A stretch of DNA of 64,000 nt from Saliniramus sp050485405 (lineage in GTDB: Bacteria; Pseudomonadota; Alphaproteobacteria; Rhizobiales; Beijerinckiaceae): positions 16,638 through 80,637 of the forward strand of contig JBJHBI010000011.1 in the NCBI GenBank assembly GCA_050485405.1, read 5' to 3'. A program made the translations under genes and the position numbers. Within the stretch, counting starts at the first letter, position 1. Every line of letters starts with the position of its first letter. The notes under the pieces were generated by a model. That model was given only the letters and a program-made list of their open reading frames with translations, searched no databases and was not told the origin of the DNA. Shown in pieces: positions 42,905-51,327 of this stretch.

Positions 42905-44227
42905 TCATTCATCCGGCATACGCGGGGGGCGGGGAGGGGCGTTGCGCAGGCTGAGGCCGCGTTTGACGATGGTCTCGCCGAAGCGCTCGCGCAGGGCGGC
43001 GATGGCGGTTTCGCGGCTCTTCTCGCGCACCACCTCGCGATCGGCGAGATCACCGTGATCGGCCAGCGCCCCGTCGACGAGATCGGCGGCGCCGATGCCG
43101 ATCAGGCGGAAGGCGGTGCCGTCGCACTCCGCTTCGAGCATCTGGCGGGCCGCGGCATAGAGCCGCGTCGCGAGCTGGGTCGGCGGCAGGCCGGAGACCG
43201 TGCGGGTACGGCTGCGGAAATCGCGCGTCTTCAGCTTGAGGACGACGGTCCGCCCGGCGATGTTACCGGCGCGCAGCCGCCGCGCGACCTTCTCGGCGAG
43301 CTCCCACAGCACCGGTTCGAGCAGCTCCCGCGCGCTGATGTCGCTATCGAAGGTAGTCTCGTTCGAGACGCTCTTCGCCGCGCGCTCGGGCTGGACGCGG
43401 CGGGCATCCTCGCCCTGTGCGAGCTGCGCGAGACGCTGGGCGTCGTTGCCGGCGATGCGTATCAGATCGGGCAGTGAACGCCCGGCAATATCGCCGATGC
43501 GGCGGATGCCGGCCCGCGCGAGGCGCTCCTGCGCGACCTTGCCCACCCCCGGCAGGATGCCCACGGGCTCACCGGCGAGGAACGTCTTCGCCTCGGCGCG
43601 CCCGATGATCGAGAAGCCGCGCGGCTTGTCGCGATCCGAGGCGATCTTGGCGAGGAACTTGTTGTAGGACAGCCCGACCGAGACGCTGATGCCGATCTCC
43701 TCCTCGACGCGTTTCGCGAACCGCGCGAGCGTCAGGGCCGGGGGCGCCCCGTGCAGGCGCTCCGTCCCGCCGAGATCGAGGAAGGCCTCGTCGATGGAGA
43801 GCGGCTCGACCAGCGGCGTCAGCGCGCGCATCATCTCGCGCACCTGACGGCCCACCTGCGCATAGAGCGCCATGCGCGGACGGATCACCACCGCATCGGG
43901 GCAGGCTTCGAGCGCCTTGAACATCGGCATGGCCGAGCGCACCCCGTGGATGCGTGCGACATAGCAGGCGGTAGAGACGACCCCGCGCCGCCCGCCACCG
44001 ATGATCACCGGTTTGTCGGCGAGCGCCGGATTCTCGCGTTTCTCGACCGCCGCGAAGAAGGCGTCGCAATCGATATGGGCGATGGCGAGCGTGTCGCGCT
44101 CGGGATGGATCAGCGCACGCGGCGAGCCGCAGGCGGGGCAGCGCGGGCGTGAGTTGGCGGGAGCGGGGCCGCTCCACAGGCAGTCCCGGCACAGATATCC
44201 ACGATCATCCGCCGGTTGCGCCATCAC
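42905..44227 (-). CDS. dinB: DNA polymerase IV with N-terminal zinc ribbon
   Basis: A 440-residue Y-family polymerase, which copies past lesions and is often SOS-induced. Catalytic residues are in HIDCDAFFAAVE (Asp53, Asp55) and SIDEAFLDL. Before the polymerase core is an added Cys4 zinc ribbon (Cys13, Cys16, Cys30, Cys33). The C-terminus has no clear QLxLF-like clamp-binding motif. The zinc ribbon form is found in alphaproteobacteria. It lies 25 bp below the DUF3572 gene, same strand, so co-transcription is likely. Confidence 0.93.
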   Translation of the reverse strand: MMAQPADDRGYLCRDCLWSGPAPANSRPRCPACGSPRALIHPERDTLAIAHIDCDAFFAAVEKRENPALADKPVIIGGGRRGVVSTACYVARIHGVRSAMPMFKALEACPDAVVIRPRMALYAQVGRQVREMMRALTPLVEPLSIDEAFLDLGGTERLHGAPPALTLARFAKRVEEEIGISVSVGLSYNKFLAKIASDRDKPRGFSIIGRAEAKTFLAGEPVGILPGVGKVAQERLARAGIRRIGDIAGRSLPDLIRIAGNDAQRLAQLAQGEDARRVQPERAAKSVSNETTFDSDISARELLEPVLWELAEKVARRLRAGNIAGRTVVLKLKTRDFRSRTRTVSGLPPTQLATRLYAAARQMLEAECDGTAFRLIGIGAADLVDGALADHGDLADREVVREKSRETAIAALRERFGETIVKRGLSLRNAPPRPPRMPDE

Positions 44228-44252
44228 GCTCCCCGTATCCCGCGCCCCGCCC

Positions 44253-44558
44253 TTACGATTCGAAGGGCGGCGGAGCGAGCCGCATCTGCGCCGCGACGAT
44301 CGCCTGGGGATCGGTCTCCAGCTCTTCGGCGACGGCCAGGAGCAGCGGCTCGTAGCCTACCACATGATCGAGCACGGCCTCGAAGAATTGCGGCGTGGTG
44401 CTGGCTGCGCGAATCGAATCGGGGCGCAGGCCCGTGAGATCGAAGAAGCGTCCCAGACGTTCATCATCTGCGGCGATGCGCCCGAAGACGGCTATGGCGG
44501 TCTCCCGGGCCTGATCCTGCGAGGGCAATTTCATGAGATTTCCGATTCGGTTTGCCAT
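44253..44558 (-). CDS. DUF3572 family protein
   Basis: A 101-residue alphaproteobacterial protein of DUF3572. Segments IAVFGRIAADDERLGRFFDLTGLRPDSIR and VLDHVVGYEPLLLAVAEE are typical. Predicted to be all-helical and cytosolic, with no known biochemical role. It is divergent from divK with 96 bp between; this neighbourhood with divK and pleD is conserved in the group, which hints at a link to cell-cycle control, though that is inference. Start and length match the family. Confidence 0.87.
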   Translation of the reverse strand: MANRIGNLMKLPSQDQARETAIAVFGRIAADDERLGRFFDLTGLRPDSIRAASTTPQFFEAVLDHVVGYEPLLLAVAEELETDPQAIVAAQMRLAPPPFES

Positions 44559-44654
44559 TCGTTCATGGGTGCCGATTTACTATGGTTTGCGGAACGGGAG
44601 AATGCCGGTCATCGGGCTTAACGGGGGCCGGCCGGCGAAAACGGGGATCCACCC

Positions 44655-45026
44655 ATGCGCAAGACGGTGCTCATCGTCGAGGACAACGAGCTGAACATGA
44701 AGCTCTTCAACGATCTGCTCGAGGCTCACGGCTACGCCACCCTCAAGACCGCGAGCGGAATCGAGGCGATGGAGCTCGCCCGTACCCACCGGCCGGATCT
44801 GATCCTGATGGATATCCAGCTCCCCGAAGTGTCGGGGCTCGAGGTCACCAAGTGGCTCAAGGAGGACGAGGAGCTCAAATCCATCCCCGTCGTCGCCGTC
44901 ACGGCCTTCGCCATGAAGGGCGACGAGGAGCGCATTCGCGAGGGAGGCTGCGAGGCCTACCTTTCCAAACCGATCTCCGTGGCCAAGTTCATCGAGACGG
45001 TCCGCACCTATGCGGATGCCGGCTGA
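44655..45026 (+). CDS. divK: Single-domain response regulator DivK
   Basis: A 123-residue stand-alone receiver. Acidic residues Glu9/Asp10, phospho-acceptor Asp53 in ILMDIQLPEVSG and the conserved Lys in LSKPIS are intact, and numbering matches Caulobacter DivK. It relays phosphate state between PleC/DivJ-type kinases and the DivL-CckA pathway that controls CtrA. It is immediately followed (11 bp) by pleD, with which it forms a conserved pair in alphaproteobacteria. Confidence 0.95.
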   Translation: MRKTVLIVEDNELNMKLFNDLLEAHGYATLKTASGIEAMELARTHRPDLILMDIQLPEVSGLEVTKWLKEDEELKSIPVVAVTAFAMKGDEERIREGGCEAYLSKPISVAKFIETVRTYADAG

Positions 45027-45037
45027 GAGGACAGGAC

Positions 45038-46414
45038 ATGACCGCCAGAGTACTCGTCGTCGATGACATATTTCCCAACGTCAAGCTGCTGGAAGCCAAG
45101 CTGACCGCGGAATATTTCGACGTGGTGACGGCCATGAACGGCCCCGACGCGCTGAGCATCTGCGAGCAGGGCCTGTGCGACATCGTCCTGCTCGACGTGA
45201 TGATGCCGGGCATGGACGGGTTCGAGGTCTGCCGGCGGCTGAAGAATTCTCCCCAGACGGCGCATCTGCCGGTGGTGATGGTCACCGCGCTCGACCAGCC
45301 GAGCGACCGGCTCAAGGGCCTCGATGCCGGCGCCGACGATTTCCTGACGAAGCCCGTCGACGACACCGCTTTGCTCGCGCGGGTGCGCTCGCTCGTACGG
45401 CTCAAGGCCGTGACGGACGAATTGCGCACGCGCGCGCTCGCCTCCCGGGAATACGGGCTGATCGGTGATCCGCTCATTCTCGCCACCGCCGAGAACGGGC
45501 TCGACGGCAATATTCTCCTGATCGACGACAGGGCGTCCTCCTACGAGCGCCTCGCCGGATCGCTCTCGCAATATCACAAGGTCACCGTCGAGACCGATGC
45601 GGCCCAGGCGCTCGCCCGCGCGGCCGAGGAGGAGTTCGACGTCGCCATCGTCAGCCTCGATCTCGTCGATGCCGACGGCTTGCGCGTGGGCTCGCAGCTG
45701 CGCTCGCTGGAGCGCACCCGCAACATCGCCGTCCTGATGCTGGCCGAGGCCGATGACCGCAAGCGTATCCTGCGCGGGCTGGAAATCGGCATGAACGATT
45801 TCCTCACCCGCCCGGTCGACCGCAACGAGCTGCTCGCGCGCGTGCGCAGCCAGACGCGGCGCAAACGCTTCTCCGACAAGCTGCGCGAGGCCGTGCAGGA
45901 ATCGATGGAGATGGCGGTCACCGACGCCCTGACCGGGCTGCACAACCGCCGCTATCTCGACACGCAATTCGCCGCTCTGTTCGACGAATCGCAGCGGCGC
46001 GGCAAGCATCTGTCCGTGCTCGTCATGGATATCGACAAGTTCAAGCCGATCAACGACACCTATGGCCATGATGCCGGGGACGAGGTCCTGCGCGAATTCG
46101 CCAAGCGTGTGCGTTCGCAGACGCGCGGCATCGACATCGTCGCGCGGTTCGGTGGCGAGGAGGTCGTGGTGCTCGTGCCCGATACCGATCTCGACATCGC
46201 GCGGATCGTCGCCGAGCGGATCAGGGCGCATGTCGAGGGCGAGACTTTCGCCGTCCATCACGAAACGCGGCGCATTCCCGTCACCGTTTCGATCGGCGTC
46301 GCCTCGAGGCAGGCGCGCGACGCCACGCCGCAGGACATGCTCAAACGCGCCGATCTCGCGCTCTACCGCGCCAAGAACCAGGGCCGCAACCAGGTCGTGG
46401 CGGATGCGGCGTAG
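45038..46414 (+). CDS. pleD: Diguanylate cyclase response regulator PleD
   Basis: A 458-residue protein with two receiver domains and a GGDEF domain. The first receiver has phospho-acceptor Asp53 (VLLDVMMPGMDGFEV). The second, adaptor receiver lies at about 160-275. The cyclase active site is GGEEV at 372-376, in place of the more usual GGEEF, and the inhibitory I-site is RGID at 363-366, nine residues before it, as in Caulobacter PleD. It makes cyclic-di-GMP after phosphorylation and dimerisation, in control of pole development. ACAGGAC precedes the chosen start. Confidence 0.95.
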   Translation: MTARVLVVDDIFPNVKLLEAKLTAEYFDVVTAMNGPDALSICEQGLCDIVLLDVMMPGMDGFEVCRRLKNSPQTAHLPVVMVTALDQPSDRLKGLDAGADDFLTKPVDDTALLARVRSLVRLKAVTDELRTRALASREYGLIGDPLILATAENGLDGNILLIDDRASSYERLAGSLSQYHKVTVETDAAQALARAAEEEFDVAIVSLDLVDADGLRVGSQLRSLERTRNIAVLMLAEADDRKRILRGLEIGMNDFLTRPVDRNELLARVRSQTRRKRFSDKLREAVQESMEMAVTDALTGLHNRRYLDTQFAALFDESQRRGKHLSVLVMDIDKFKPINDTYGHDAGDEVLREFAKRVRSQTRGIDIVARFGGEEVVVLVPDTDLDIARIVAERIRAHVEGETFAVHHETRRIPVTVSIGVASRQARDATPQDMLKRADLALYRAKNQGRNQVVADAA

Positions 46415-46470
46415 AATACACAATTATTAAGTGTATATTTATATCTTAGCAATCAATTCTGCGTTATAAT
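46415..46470 (+). promoter_or_regulatory. AT-rich upstream region with inverted repeat and -10 box
   Basis: A strongly AT-rich stretch between pleD and the next gene. It holds an inverted repeat ATACAC (46416-46421) with GTGTAT (46431-46436) and a perfect TATAAT at 46465-46470, about 75 bases before the start at 46545. The -35 match is poor. The inverted repeat could be a regulator site or a weak terminator for pleD. Confidence 0.4.
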
Positions 46471-46544
46471 GACGCATTGGCGATTCGGTAGGGCCTTCCG
46501 CGTTTCCGCCCAGATCGCCGCTTTATCTGGCAGGGGGAATTTCG

Positions 46545-48113
46545 ATGACGAAGAAGACGATAGCGGCTTCGGCGCTGCTGATCGGCCTTGCGCCGGTCTC
46601 GGGCGCCTCCGACGACGCACCGACACCGAGTGCAATCGATTACGCGCTGTATTTCAATGCCGATGTTCGTGACGCGCCCGATTGCGCGATGAGCGTCGTG
46701 GATGGCGAGATCGTCATCGATCCCGCGATCACGAACCCGTCCATGACCTGTCCGGACATGTTCTCGTGGAAGCTCTTCACCGAGGTCGTGTCGCAGGAAT
46801 TTTGGAAGAACTGGGCCGCCGACCAGCAGACATGGCCGAGCGAGCCCTATGCGATGTGCCAGCCGGGCGACGACGCCACGACCTGTTGCGCACCGGATTC
46901 GCTGGAGAATCCCGGCTATGACGATGCCGAGAACCCGGCGCTGCATTGCCCTTATTTTCCGGGCGACCACCGCGCTGCCGGCACGACCCCGCCGCTGCCG
47001 CTGGCCCAGCCGCTCTCGAAAGCGCATGCGACCCGTTTCGACGACAATCTGCGCCGGGTCACGCCGCAGCAGATCGATGCGATCGATCCGGGGCGTATCA
47101 TTCGCCAATCCATGGCGGAGTTCGTCTTCCGCAACAAGCCGATGTTCGATTACGTCTTCGAGCACGATCTCTACAACGCCGACGGTCTCGCGAAGGTGTT
47201 TGCGGAGAATGCCCGCGTGATGCGCGAGAACGCGCCGTACCGCAGCGCCAATCCCGGCGGCGCGAGTGCGCGGATCGAATTTCCCGTCGACGCGGTGATG
47301 ATCAAGAGCAACTGGATCAGCGCCGAGCGCGCCGCCGAGATCGGCATCGAGAACGACCCGGACAACCCCTTCATCACCATGGAGATGAAATCCGCCGTCA
47401 CCGACAACAACGCCCAGATCTTCGAGCCGGGCGAGCATTGGCTGCTCTCGTTCCACGTGTCGTCGAAGGACATTCCGAACTGGGTCTGGCTGACCTTCGA
47501 GCATGTCGATAATCTGGGACGCTGCGACTATACGGGCTGCAACGATTCCTACGGCTTCGCCTCGCCGGACACGGTGCCGGAAAACGCCGCCGACAATTTC
47601 ACCCGCCCGCATGTGATGAGCGACGATCTGCCGATCTCCTCGCCGATCTTCGATCCGGGCCGGGTCTATGATTCCGGGCCGATCCGCACCGGCCTCGAAG
47701 GCGTGCTGGACGGGCTCGATATCGGGACGACCGAGGCGCGCGATCCGACCATGCCGAACGCTTCCGATCGCGCCTGGCGCAGCTATCGCCTCAAGGGCAG
47801 TCAGGTGGATTTCGTGCAATCGACCGGCCACCGTATCCTGCTCGGAAACTCGGTCACCGAAGGCGGCTTCATGATGTCGTCTTCCTGCATGACCTGCCAT
47901 TCGCGCGCCCATGTCGGGCCGGACGGCAAGCCGAGTGTGCTGGGCGTGTTCGAGAACACGGTCGATTCGATCGGCTACGGCGAGGGCTCGCTGGGGACGC
48001 CGAACCCCAACTGGTTCATCTCGAGCCAGCAGCCTCCCGCCTTGCAGGCGTTGCAGACCGATTTCGTCTGGGGCTTCTTCTTCGCGAACGATCTGCACGC
48101 GCCGGCGGAGTGA
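46545..48113 (+). CDS. Orphan exported protein with one CxxCH haem motif
   Basis: A 522-residue protein with a short signal-like N-terminus (about residues 1-21). One c-type haem motif, CMTCH, is at residues 448-452 in SSSCMTCHSRAH. At least eight other cysteines lie in the rest of the chain (CPDMF, MCQPG, TTCCAPDS, LHCPYF, RCDYTGCND), suggesting disulfides in the periplasm. The large N-terminal part (residues 20-430) resembles no domain I can name. A terminator follows at 48154. There is no redox partner nearby. A GGGGGA site precedes the ATG. Confidence 0.7.
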   Translation: MTKKTIAASALLIGLAPVSGASDDAPTPSAIDYALYFNADVRDAPDCAMSVVDGEIVIDPAITNPSMTCPDMFSWKLFTEVVSQEFWKNWAADQQTWPSEPYAMCQPGDDATTCCAPDSLENPGYDDAENPALHCPYFPGDHRAAGTTPPLPLAQPLSKAHATRFDDNLRRVTPQQIDAIDPGRIIRQSMAEFVFRNKPMFDYVFEHDLYNADGLAKVFAENARVMRENAPYRSANPGGASARIEFPVDAVMIKSNWISAERAAEIGIENDPDNPFITMEMKSAVTDNNAQIFEPGEHWLLSFHVSSKDIPNWVWLTFEHVDNLGRCDYTGCNDSYGFASPDTVPENAADNFTRPHVMSDDLPISSPIFDPGRVYDSGPIRTGLEGVLDGLDIGTTEARDPTMPNASDRAWRSYRLKGSQVDFVQSTGHRILLGNSVTEGGFMMSSSCMTCHSRAHVGPDGKPSVLGVFENTVDSIGYGEGSLGTPNPNWFISSQQPPALQALQTDFVWGFFFANDLHAPAE

Positions 48114-48153
48114 ACCGCGCCCCATCGCGCTGATCACGAGCAGAATTCCGGGA

Positions 48154-48182
48154 GGCCGGCGTCACCATGGCGCCGGCCTTTT
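48154..48182 (+). terminator. Intrinsic terminator of the cytochrome-like gene
   Basis: An 8-bp GC-rich stem GGCCGGCG (48154-48161) with CGCCGGCC (48171-48178), a 9-base loop, then TTTT. It lies 40 bases after the stop. Confidence 0.88.
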
Positions 48183-48279
48183 CCGTTGCGTGGCCATGAC
48201 CGGGTGTGAAACGCCGGAACTTGGTGAATCGCGCATATGGATGGGGCATCGCGCCCCTTGATCCCTTCATTGCCGGCGA

Positions 48280-48296
48280 ACCAATATGCGATTGGT
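48280..48296. promoter_or_regulatory. Candidate GntR operator
   Basis: A palindrome ACCAAT-ATGCG-ATTGGT, 6-bp arms with a 5-base centre, 55 bases before the GntR start. It is placed for autoregulation and for control of the whole peptide-uptake operon. Arm sequence is not the classical FadR site. Confidence 0.45.
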
Positions 48297-48350
48297 CACG
48301 TCGGCGAAAAGATCGACGGGCCGCGAAATCCGATGAGGGGATCATCGCAT

Positions 48351-49091
48351 ATGGCCGAGGCGGACGCCGATACGGCGCGCGAGACCAATGTCAGCGACAA
48401 TTCGAGCCGCGCGCTCGCGGCCCTGCGTGCGCGGGTGCGTCGAATCGACCAGAATGGCGGAAAGGCCGTGCGTCTGCCGCCGGAGCGTGATCTGGCAACG
48501 GAACTCGGGATCGGACGCCGGGCCGTGCGACGGGCTCTGGAAGTGCTCGAGACCGAGGGGCTGATCTGGCGTCGTCAGGGCAAGGGCACCTTCGTCGGTG
48601 CGCCGCCCAACGACAATGTCGACATGGTGAGTGCACTCGTCGACCGAACCAATCCGCAAGAGGTTCTCGAAGCGCGCATGCAGCTCGAACCGGCTCTGGC
48701 CGGGCTCGCCGCGATGCGGGCCGTCCAGCAGGACGTGCGCAACATGCGAGATCTGTGCGAGCGCATCGCGCGGGCCGATGACGACGATGCCCGCGAATTG
48801 TGGGACGAGGCCCTGCATCGCACGATCGGGCGGGCCGCCGGCAACGCGCTGCTCTTCGGGCTCTACGAGATCATCGAGGAGGTGCGCCGCGACGATGCCT
48901 GGCGCACCCTTCGCGAACGTGCGCGCTCGAACGCCATGGTCGCCACCTATGTCGAGCAGCACGCCGCCATCGTCGACGCCATCGCCCGCCGCGATCCCGG
49001 TGCCGCCGAGCAGACCATGCGCACGCATATCGCGACGCTCAGGCGCAGCATTCTCACTCTGGACGATCAGGAGGCCGGCCTTGTCGGATAA
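48351..49091 (+). CDS. GntR/FadR-family (FCD) transcriptional regulator
   Basis: A 246-residue regulator. The winged helix (about residues 18-85) has LPPERDLATELGIGRRAVRRALEVLETEGL and RRQGKGTFVG; the C-terminal FCD domain (about 105-235) has helices with LWDEALHRTIGRAAGN and AIARRDPGAAEQTMRTHI, whose Asp and His residues often bind a metal and a carboxylate. The start could also be 48333 or 48237; 48351 gives the usual N-terminus. Its stop overlaps the TTG start of the first ABC gene, so it heads and probably regulates the uptake operon. Confidence 0.88.
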   Translation: MAEADADTARETNVSDNSSRALAALRARVRRIDQNGGKAVRLPPERDLATELGIGRRAVRRALEVLETEGLIWRRQGKGTFVGAPPNDNVDMVSALVDRTNPQEVLEARMQLEPALAGLAAMRAVQQDVRNMRDLCERIARADDDDARELWDEALHRTIGRAAGNALLFGLYEIIEEVRRDDAWRTLRERARSNAMVATYVEQHAAIVDAIARRDPGAAEQTMRTHIATLRRSILTLDDQEAGLVG

Positions 49092-50085
49092 CGCGCCCCT
49101 TCTCGAAGTCACGGATCTGTCGATCATGATCGGCCGGCAGGCCGAGAATCTGGTCGATGATGTGAGCTTCTCGGTCATGCCCGGCGAGACCTTGTGCATC
49201 GTTGGCGAATCCGGTTGCGGCAAGTCGGTCACGGCGCTCGCGCTGATGGGCTTGCTCCAGACGCCGCCGGTTCACATCACCAACGGCAGTGTCCGCTTTG
49301 ACGGGCACGATCTGCTCGGGCTTTCGGTCGAGAAATGGTCGGATCTGCGCGGCGATCGCATGGCGATGATCTTCCAGGAGCCGATGACGGCCCTGAACCC
49401 GGCCTTCACCATCGGCGACCAGATCGCGGAATCCGTGATGCGTCATCGCCGGATCGGTGCGGACGCGGCACGGGCGCGGGCGCTGGAAATGCTGGAGCGC
49501 GTCGGTATTCCCGCCGCCAGCACCCGGCTCGACGCCTATCCGCATCAGCTTTCCGGTGGCATGCGGCAGCGCGCCATGATCGCCATGGCGCTCGCCAACG
49601 ATCCCACGCTCCTGATTGCCGACGAGCCGACGACCGCGCTCGACGTCACCATCCAGGCCCAGGTGCTGCAACTGATCCGCGATCTCCAGCGCGAGAGTGG
49701 CACGGCGCTGATCCTGATCACGCACGATCTCGGCGTGGTCGCCGAAGTGGCCGACAAGGTCGCGGTGATGTATGCCGGGCGCATCGTCGAGGCGGCGCCG
49801 GTCGATGCGTTGTTCAACGATCCGCAGCACCCCTACACGATCGGCCTGATCGGCTCGCTGCCCGGGCTCGAAGCCGGGGCGCGTGGCAGCCGCCTCGCCA
49901 CCATTCCCGGCCTCGTGCCAGCACCCGAGAGCATGCCGGCGGGCTGCCGTTTCGCCGATCGCTGCCCCTTCGCCGATGCCGCCTGCGCGACCGCTCCGCC
50001 GCTGCGCGAGATCGCGGCGGGCCATAAGGTCGCCTGTCACTACGCCCCGCTCGAAGAGCATTTCGCATCGGAGGAGGCGGCATGA
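49081..50085 (+). CDS. Peptide ABC importer, ATP-binding protein (DppD-like)
   Basis: A 334-residue ATPase of peptide/nickel importers. Walker A is GESGCGKS, the signature is LSGGMRQRAMIAMAL, Walker B is LLIADEPTTALD, and the C-terminal oligopeptide extension contains the cysteine motif GCRFADRCPFADAAC. The start is TTG at 49081: AGGAGG lies six bases before it, and it overlaps the GntR stop by 11 bases. The longer open frame upstream lies in the GntR gene and is not used. It pairs with the DppF-like ATPase that follows, with a 4-base overlap. Confidence 0.92.
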   Translation: MSDNAPLLEVTDLSIMIGRQAENLVDDVSFSVMPGETLCIVGESGCGKSVTALALMGLLQTPPVHITNGSVRFDGHDLLGLSVEKWSDLRGDRMAMIFQEPMTALNPAFTIGDQIAESVMRHRRIGADAARARALEMLERVGIPAASTRLDAYPHQLSGGMRQRAMIAMALANDPTLLIADEPTTALDVTIQAQVLQLIRDLQRESGTALILITHDLGVVAEVADKVAVMYAGRIVEAAPVDALFNDPQHPYTIGLIGSLPGLEAGARGSRLATIPGLVPAPESMPAGCRFADRCPFADAACATAPPLREIAAGHKVACHYAPLEEHFASEEAA

Positions 50086-51290
50086 AGGCGCAGATGAGTG
50101 CGGAAATCGAAGCCGATGCACCGGTCGCGGAAACCGTCGGCGAGAGCGTGCTGATCGAGGCGCGCGGGCTGCGCAAGCATTTCGTCACCAAGCGCCCGCT
50201 CTTCGGCAAGCCCACGGTGGTGCGCGCCGTGGACGGGGTCGATCTCAGCGTGCGGCGCGGCGAGACGTTTTCGATCGTGGGCGAATCCGGTTGCGGCAAG
50301 TCGACCCTCGCGCGGCTCCTGATCCGCCTGCTCGATCCGACCGAGGGCTCGGTCGTCTACGATGGCAAGGACATCGCGGCCCTGCCCGAGGGCGAGATGC
50401 GGCGGTTGCGCCGGGATCTCCAGTTCGTCTTCCAGGATCCGTTCTCCTCGCTCAATCCGCGTATGACCATCGGCGGGCTGGTCGAGGAGCCTATGCGCGC
50501 CCATGGCATTCACGATCCGAAGGAGCGCCGGGCGGAAGTCGCGAAGCTCCTTCGGCGGGTCGGGCTGCGGCCCGAATATGCCGATCGCTATCCGCATGAA
50601 TTCTCCGGCGGCCAGCGCCAGCGGATCGGCATCGCCCGCGCCCTCGCCACCGGGCCGAAGCTCCTGATCGGCGACGAGCCGGTTTCGGCGCTAGACGTCT
50701 CGGTCCAGGCGCAGGTGATCAATCTGCTGGAGGATCTGAAGGAGGAATTCGGCCTCACCCTGATCGTCATCGCCCATGACCTCGCCGTGGTGCGCCACAT
50801 GAGCGACCGGGTCGGCGTGATGTATCTGGGCGAGATTGTCGAGGTGGGAGAGGCGGAGAGCTTCTTCTCCGCGCCGCTGCACCCTTATTCGCGGGCGCTG
50901 CTCGCCGCTATTCCCGCCCCCGACCCCGCACGCCGGCATGACGGCGAGAGGCCGGGGCTGTCGGGGGATATTCCAAACCCCGTCGCGCCGCCACCCGGCT
51001 GCCGCTTCCACACGCGCTGCCCCTTCGCCGATACGCGCTGTCGCGAGGAGCGCCCGGTGCTGCGCCCGGCGGGGGAGGGGCGCGCAGTCGCCTGTCATCA
51101 TTTCGAGACGCTGGAGCCGGCCGAAGGCCTGCCCACGCCGCCCGTGCGCAAACCGCACGTGGAAAAACGCTTCGCCCTCTATCGCGCGAGGCGGAACGAA
51201 CAGACCCCGCAAAGGGGCAACCCGGAGGGCGCGACCCCCGGGCAGAAGAGCCGCGAGCCGACCGGTACCCATCCCACGGCGAAGCTTTGA
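50082..51290 (+). CDS. Peptide ABC importer, ATP-binding protein (DppF-like)
   Basis: A 402-residue ATPase. Walker A is GESGCGKST, the signature is FSGGQRQRIGIARAL, and the C-terminal extension GCRFHTRCPFADTRC is typical of the DppF/OppF branch. The last 50 or so residues (from about 350) are charged and of low complexity (RARRNEQTPQRGNPEGATPG), longer than usual. It overlaps the DppD-like gene by 4 bases and lies 37 bp before the binding-protein gene. Confidence 0.93.
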   Translation: MKAQMSAEIEADAPVAETVGESVLIEARGLRKHFVTKRPLFGKPTVVRAVDGVDLSVRRGETFSIVGESGCGKSTLARLLIRLLDPTEGSVVYDGKDIAALPEGEMRRLRRDLQFVFQDPFSSLNPRMTIGGLVEEPMRAHGIHDPKERRAEVAKLLRRVGLRPEYADRYPHEFSGGQRQRIGIARALATGPKLLIGDEPVSALDVSVQAQVINLLEDLKEEFGLTLIVIAHDLAVVRHMSDRVGVMYLGEIVEVGEAESFFSAPLHPYSRALLAAIPAPDPARRHDGERPGLSGDIPNPVAPPPGCRFHTRCPFADTRCREERPVLRPAGEGRAVACHHFETLEPAEGLPTPPVRKPHVEKRFALYRARRNEQTPQRGNPEGATPGQKSREPTGTHPTAKL

Positions 51291-51327
51291 CGTCGGAAAA
51301 ATCCCACAGGACCAGAGGAGAGAAACA

